A stretch of DNA of 64,000 bases, from contig NZ_BAABJG010000036.1 in assembly GCF_039543185.1 (NCBI RefSeq), positions 62,001 to 126,000 of the forward strand, written 5' to 3'. A program made the translations under genes and the position numbers. This document shows, in pieces, positions 60,204 to 64,000 of the stretch. The number at the start of each line of letters is the position of its first letter. The stretch's first letter is position 1. Origin of the DNA: Paenibacillus_S vulneris (GTDB lineage Bacteria > Bacillota > Bacilli > Paenibacillales > NBRC-103111). The notes beneath the pieces are model-generated. The model was not told where the DNA came from. It worked only from the letters and a program-made list of their open reading frames with translations, and did not search any database.

Positions 60204-60935
60204 CTACTCTTTGTTCAATACGAGCAGCTCGGTGCCGCCGCTTGCAATATCAATGGTTTTGACCAGCAGGGAGATTTTGTTCTCCTCGTTCAGCGCCTTC
60301 CAGTACAGATCGGCGATTTCACGAATGTCATTCGCCAAAGGAACCAGCTGAGGCTCCCCTTGGAAGGATGGCAAAGGATTGCCGTCTCCTTGGTACGTGT
60401 GAATGCAATGGCCGTAGCCTGGAATCGCTTTTTCATACGTGTAAGTATGGCGGAGGGTTTGATCCTCCACATTGCCGTTCGATTTCAAGATGGACAGCTT
60501 GTAAGAGAACTGTCCGTCGTTCCGGTCAACGAGACCGCTGATACGAGGCGTGAAGTTAGGAGCGTCCGGCTCATACGTACGGGTTGCCAAAGCAGATTCA
60601 AAAGAACCGCCGGATTGCAGCGCTTCATAGATCGTATCCGTTTGGTCGCCGTTCGTCACGATATGGGCACCGTTCACATGTCTTACTGGATAGTAAATGA
60701 TTAGAGAAGGATCGGTCAATTTAGCCGGATCTTTAGCTTCCGTACGAACAAATCCGTTATCCTCTTGGATAAAGACACGATTGCGGCTGTTCTCGCTGCG
60801 TCCCATAATCCAGTACACCTGAACCAGGCGAGTACCGTCCGGCGTTGCGCCGATCACGATACCGCGTCCCGGGTAAGCGTTGCTGCTTAATGCATTGATA
60901 TATTGATCCGCTAGTGCGGCTCTAGTCGTTGTCAC
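60204..60935 (-). CDS. purO: IMP cyclohydrolase, PurO-type
   Basis: A 243-residue protein matching the archaeal-style IMP cyclohydrolase family: YPGRGIVIGATPDGTRLVQVYWIMGRSENSRNR, then YPVRHVNGAHIVTNGDQTD and FTPRISGLVD, features of the Ntn-type fold. It would close the ring of FAICAR to IMP, the last step. The start is a GTG at 60935 with GGGGAGGAGA upstream; the frame further upstream overlaps the preceding gene and is not used. It stands between the transformylase and purD, exactly where the C-terminal product of purH is expected. Confidence 0.85.
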   Translation of the reverse strand: MTTTRAALADQYINALSSNAYPGRGIVIGATPDGTRLVQVYWIMGRSENSRNRVFIQEDNGFVRTEAKDPAKLTDPSLIIYYPVRHVNGAHIVTNGDQTDTIYEALQSGGSFESALATRTYEPDAPNFTPRISGLVDRNDGQFSYKLSILKSNGNVEDQTLRHTYTYEKAIPGYGHCIHTYQGDGNPLPSFQGEPQLVPLANDIREIADLYWKALNEENKISLLVKTIDIASGGTELLVLNKE

Positions 60936-60961
60936 GATGGATTCTCCTCCCCGATGGTTGA

Positions 60962-62149
60962 TTAGTGATGGAACAAGCGTACGCCGGAATAGCACATAAC
61001 CATGCCGTAGTCATTCGCGGCTTTTACGACTTCTTCATCACGCATGGAGCTGCCTGCTTGAACTACGTATTTCACGCCGCTGCGGCTGGCACGGTCCAGG
61101 TTGTCGCGGAAAGGCAGGAAAGCGTCGGAGCCGTAGGATACGCCTTGCAGCTTGCTCAGCCATTCGCGCTTCTCTTCGCGGGACAAGCGGGCCGGTACTT
61201 CATCGAAGCAAGCTTCCCATGCAGCCTGCTCCACAGGAGTCAGCTCTTCTTCGAGCCACAGATCGATAGCGTTGTTTTGTTCCGCACGGGAAAGGCCTTG
61301 GCGGAATTTCATGTTCAAGGCTTGCGGATGCTGACGCAGGAACCAGCGGTCTGCCTTGTCTCCGGCAAGTCGGGTACAGTGAATACGGGATTGCTGGCCA
61401 GCGCCGATTCCGATCGTTTGTCCGTCCAGAGTATAGCAGATCGAGTTGGATTGGGTATATTTCAAGGTCACCAGCGCGATCAGAAGATCTCTTTTAGCGT
61501 TGTCCGGAAGGTCCTTATTCTCCGTTACGATTTTGTCCAATGCGGACGCGTCGATCACGCCGTTATTACGCTCTTGCTGCATCGTCAAACCGAACAAAGT
61601 ACGAGTCTCCACCGGATCGGGTACATAGTCAGGATCGATTTGAAGAATCAAATAGCCGCCGTTTTTCTTCGCTTTGAGGATTTCAAGAGCTTCGTCGGTG
61701 TAACCCGGAGCTACGACCAGGTCAGACACTTCGCGCTTCAGCAGTAATGCAGTGGATGCGTCTACGATATCGCTGAGCGCAGCCGCATCGCCGAAGGAGG
61801 ACATGCGGTCCGCACCGCGTGCGCGCGCATAAGCTGTTGCCAACGGGGAAAGCTCCAGGCCTTCCACGAAATACGCTTTTTTCAAGTCATCCGTCAAAGG
61901 AGACGCAACGGCAGCACCTGCCGGGCTTACGTGTTTGAAAGATGCAGCCGCAGGCAGACCTGTAGCTTGGCGCAGCTCACGTGCAAGCTGGAAGCCGTTC
62001 AGCGCATCCAGCAGATTAATAAATCCGGGGTCCCCGTTCAACACTTTGATCGGAAGCTCTCCCTGGCTGTACAGCTTGGCGTGTTTTTGATGCGGATTCA
62101 TTCCGTATCGCAATTCCAGTACGTTCGTCCCGCTTGTCGTCTGGCTCAT
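60962..62149 (-). CDS. purH: AICAR transformylase, stand-alone (PurH without the cyclohydrolase domain)
   Basis: A 395-residue protein that corresponds only to the transformylase part of PurH. It starts ELRYGMNPHQKHAKLY, with the catalytic FKHVSPAGAAV (Lys-His), and continues with LFGLTMQQERNNG, SNSICYTLDGQTIGIGAGQQSR and SGVKYVVQAGSSMRDEEVVKAA to the end. The usual N-terminal MGS-like IMP cyclohydrolase domain (about 190 residues) is missing. Its ATG overlaps the purN stop by 4 bases, so the start is secure and it is not a truncation by the window. Confidence 0.9.
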   Translation of the reverse strand: MSQTTSGTNVLELRYGMNPHQKHAKLYSQGELPIKVLNGDPGFINLLDALNGFQLARELRQATGLPAAASFKHVSPAGAAVASPLTDDLKKAYFVEGLELSPLATAYARARGADRMSSFGDAAALSDIVDASTALLLKREVSDLVVAPGYTDEALEILKAKKNGGYLILQIDPDYVPDPVETRTLFGLTMQQERNNGVIDASALDKIVTENKDLPDNAKRDLLIALVTLKYTQSNSICYTLDGQTIGIGAGQQSRIHCTRLAGDKADRWFLRQHPQALNMKFRQGLSRAEQNNAIDLWLEEELTPVEQAAWEACFDEVPARLSREEKREWLSKLQGVSYGSDAFLPFRDNLDRASRSGVKYVVQAGSSMRDEEVVKAANDYGMVMCYSGVRLFHH

Positions 62150-62775
62150 GATTTTATCCCATCCTTCAGTTTAAGGTTCGTGATCCGTTCTAAATCGATT
62201 TGTCCTGATGCAATTTGCCTGATAACCTCCGGAAGCAGCTCATGCTCCATCGGATGAATGCGCTCGCTGAGCGACTCCTCCGTATCCTCCGGCAAAATCT
62301 CCAACGCGCGTTGGGCTAGTATAGGTCCGCTGTCCAGACCGCCGTCCACAATATGCACCGTAATACCGGTCACCTTCACTCCGTGCTCAAGCGCCTGCCG
62401 AACGGCATGAAGTCCGGGGAAGGACGGCAAGAGCGACGGGTGAATATTAATCATCCGCCCCCAATAGGCGTTAACCAGCACAGGAGTCAAAATGCGCATG
62501 TATCCAGCCAGTACGACTAGATCTACCTGTTTATTCTGGAGAAGCTCCAAAATCTCCTGCTCATAGGCTTCGCGAGACGGGTATTCCTTCGGCCGGAACG
62601 TATGTACCGGCACTCCGGCCTCCTGTGCACGCTCCACGACCTTGGCCTGAGGCCGGTCGCAGACCAATAGCTCGATGCGAACATCGAGCCTGCCTGCACG
62701 AACCGCATCCGCGATAGCCTGAAAATTCGACCCGCTTCCGGACGCGAATACGGCTATGCGTTTGGGTTCCATCAT
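62146..62775 (-). CDS. purN: Phosphoribosylglycinamide formyltransferase
   Basis: A 209-residue PurN: RIAVFASGSGSNFQAI, then LAGYMRIL, the catalytic MINIHPSLLPSF (Asn, His) and GLDSGPILAQ (Asp region). Uses 10-formyl-THF in step 3. Its start overlaps purM by four bases and its stop overlaps the transformylase. Confidence 0.97.
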   Translation of the reverse strand: MMEPKRIAVFASGSGSNFQAIADAVRAGRLDVRIELLVCDRPQAKVVERAQEAGVPVHTFRPKEYPSREAYEQEILELLQNKQVDLVVLAGYMRILTPVLVNAYWGRMINIHPSLLPSFPGLHAVRQALEHGVKVTGITVHIVDGGLDSGPILAQRALEILPEDTEESLSERIHPMEHELLPEVIRQIASGQIDLERITNLKLKDGIKS

Positions 62776-63812
62776 ACTTCCGCTCCGGTAAACGTTACGA
62801 CGCGTTCCCCTGCGGTCACTCTGCCGAGCGTATATACTTGTTCTCCGTGCTGTTCGAAGATAGCAGCCGCTTCCGCCGCTTGCTCTTCGGATACGACAAT
62901 GACCATACCGATGCCCATATTGAACGTACGGAACATATCGTTGTTGCTAATATTGCCGTCCTTCTGCATCAATTGGAAAATCGGCAAAATCGGCCAGGAG
63001 CCGTAATCGATCTCGACATTCACATCCGCCGGAAGCATGCGCGGAATGTTCTCAATAAAGCCGCCGCCTGTAATGTGAGCCAGGCCTTTAAGCTGCACTT
63101 TCTCCAGCGCTGCCAAAACGGATTTCACGTAAATTTTTGTTGGCTCCAATACAACATCGCCCAGCTTGCCGCCAAGCGCGTCGATATGATCATGCAGGCT
63201 GTAGCCTTTTTCTTCGAGCAACAGCTTGCGGACTAAAGAAAATCCGTTGCTGTGCACGCCGCTGGAGGCCAAGCCCAATACTACGTCCCCAGGACGGATC
63301 GTGGAGCCGTCAATGATTTTCTTCTTGTCCACGATGCCTACAGTAAAGCCTGCGATGTCGTACTCGCCTTCGGAGTACATCCCCGGCATTTCTGCCGTTT
63401 CGCCGCCGATCAGGGCGCAGCCGGACTGTACGCAGCCGTCGCTGATGCCTTTGATGATCGCTTCGATTTTCTCGGGAACGACCTTGTCGCACGCCAAATA
63501 ATCCAGGAAAAAGAGCGGCTCCGCGCCTTGAACCACGATATCGTTCACGCACATCGCTACGGCATCGATTCCGATCGTATCATGCTTATCCATGGCAAAA
63601 GCAATTTTCAGCTTGGTGCCGACGCCGTCTGTGCCGGACACTAGCACCGGTTCTTCGTACTTGTCTTTGTTTAAGCCGAACAGCGCGCCAAATCCGCCCA
63701 AATCCGTCATTACCTCCGGACGGAATGTCGTTTTCACGTGTTTTTTCATTCGTTCAACCGCTTCGTTGCCTGCCGCGATATCGACTCCGGCCTTTTTATA
63801 TGCATCCGACAC
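62772..63812 (-). CDS. purM: Phosphoribosylformylglycinamidine cyclo-ligase
   Basis: A 346-residue PurM: KAGVDIAAGNEAV, GVGTKLKIAF, DAVAMCVNDIVVQGAEPLFFLDYLA, GGETAEMPGMY, and ITGGGFIENIPRML. Makes AIR from FGAM. Complete; AAGGAGTG precedes the ATG. The remaining bases 63813-64000 to the window edge contain only the leader of purM and a short unassigned stretch; purF is expected beyond. Confidence 0.97.
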   Translation of the reverse strand: MSDAYKKAGVDIAAGNEAVERMKKHVKTTFRPEVMTDLGGFGALFGLNKDKYEEPVLVSGTDGVGTKLKIAFAMDKHDTIGIDAVAMCVNDIVVQGAEPLFFLDYLACDKVVPEKIEAIIKGISDGCVQSGCALIGGETAEMPGMYSEGEYDIAGFTVGIVDKKKIIDGSTIRPGDVVLGLASSGVHSNGFSLVRKLLLEEKGYSLHDHIDALGGKLGDVVLEPTKIYVKSVLAALEKVQLKGLAHITGGGFIENIPRMLPADVNVEIDYGSWPILPIFQLMQKDGNISNNDMFRTFNMGIGMVIVVSEEQAAEAAAIFEQHGEQVYTLGRVTAGERVVTFTGAEV

Positions 63813-64000
63813 TTGGTTACACTCCTTGTGGGCCGAGATTGGAGGATGGGTGGAAGAAAATGGTGGCTCAGCCGCTATGCCTCGGCTCAGGTCCAGGGGG
63901 AGCCTGCGGCGCTATTGAATGAGTGTGTGAAGGCTGGTGATGCCATCAGCTTACGAAAGCGGATCATTCCTCCGATCCCTGTTGTCCCCGAATTTCTTGA

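Noticed and set aside
63813..64000. End of purF at the right edge
   Set aside because: Short open endings exist in all three minus frames and none shows a recognisable PurF C-terminus.

Overview
The window looks like a chromosomal segment of a spore-forming, Paenibacillus-like member of the Bacillales. Supporting signs are a GerA/GerB/GerC germination operon, a CotF-like spore coat protein, SinI/SinR homologues, an EAR-type RNA, strong AGGAGG ribosome binding sites, frequent TTG and GTG starts, and about 50% GC. Assignments come from reading motifs and domain patterns; no database search was possible.

Layout. Positions 1-7969 carry a response-regulator/PP2C phosphatase with a hybrid sensor kinase (cut by the left edge), a stress-protein gene preceded by a 39-bp hairpin repeat, a TetR regulator with its operator, and an ECF sigma/anti-sigma pair. 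Positions 8260-12013 hold a ger operon in the order B-A-C. Positions 12164-20540 are accessory metabolism: an HxlR regulator divergent from a metallo-beta-lactamase-fold lactonase, a GH43 enzyme, a Gfo/Idh oxidoreductase, a DUF3048 lipoprotein, a sugar-phosphate isomerase, and an aldo/keto reductase divergent from a MerR regulator with a clear operator.

Positions 20729-36997 are the most striking part, apparently one cell-surface polysaccharide locus. It opens with a sinI-sinR pair. A leftward unit follows: sinR2, a second glmS, a HEAT-repeat membrane protein, a family 2 processive glycosyltransferase, a pseudo-receiver with Glu at the phospho-site, and a large glycosidase-like protein. Divergent from it is a rightward unit: a UbiA-family phosphoribosyl-polyprenol synthase, an EmrE/EamA small transporter, a divergent-PAP2 phosphatase, a GT-C glycosyltransferase, an EAR/epsC-like antitermination RNA, a paralogue of the large glycosidase, and a secreted TIM-barrel protein. 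The divergent promoter region contains several GTTCTYT SinR-type boxes. The gene set suggests a synthase-dependent polysaccharide plus a lipid-linked ribose (pentose) decoration pathway under SinR-like control.

Positions 37092-43763 hold a ring-opening dioxygenase, an ECF sigma/anti-sigma/ABC transporter operon, thioredoxin, an IDEAL-domain protein and an Rrf2 regulator with a recurring ACTG-N15-CAGT operator. Positions 43580-51877 are a kdp potassium-ATPase operon headed by two tandem ydaO-type c-di-AMP riboswitches, each followed by its own hairpin. It ends with a KdpD-like protein that contains two KdpD sensory modules and no histidine kinase; no kdpE is seen.

Positions 52057-58757 are mixed genes: a regulator remnant, a VOC protein, a WYL regulator with an apparent frameshift, a coat protein, a DUF2278 protein, a D,D-carboxypeptidase, methionine aminopeptidase and a GNAT enzyme. 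Positions 58929-63812 are the end of a purine operon (purM-purN-AICAR transformylase-IMP cyclohydrolase-purD) in which the usual bifunctional PurH is replaced by a stand-alone transformylase and a PurO-type cyclohydrolase.
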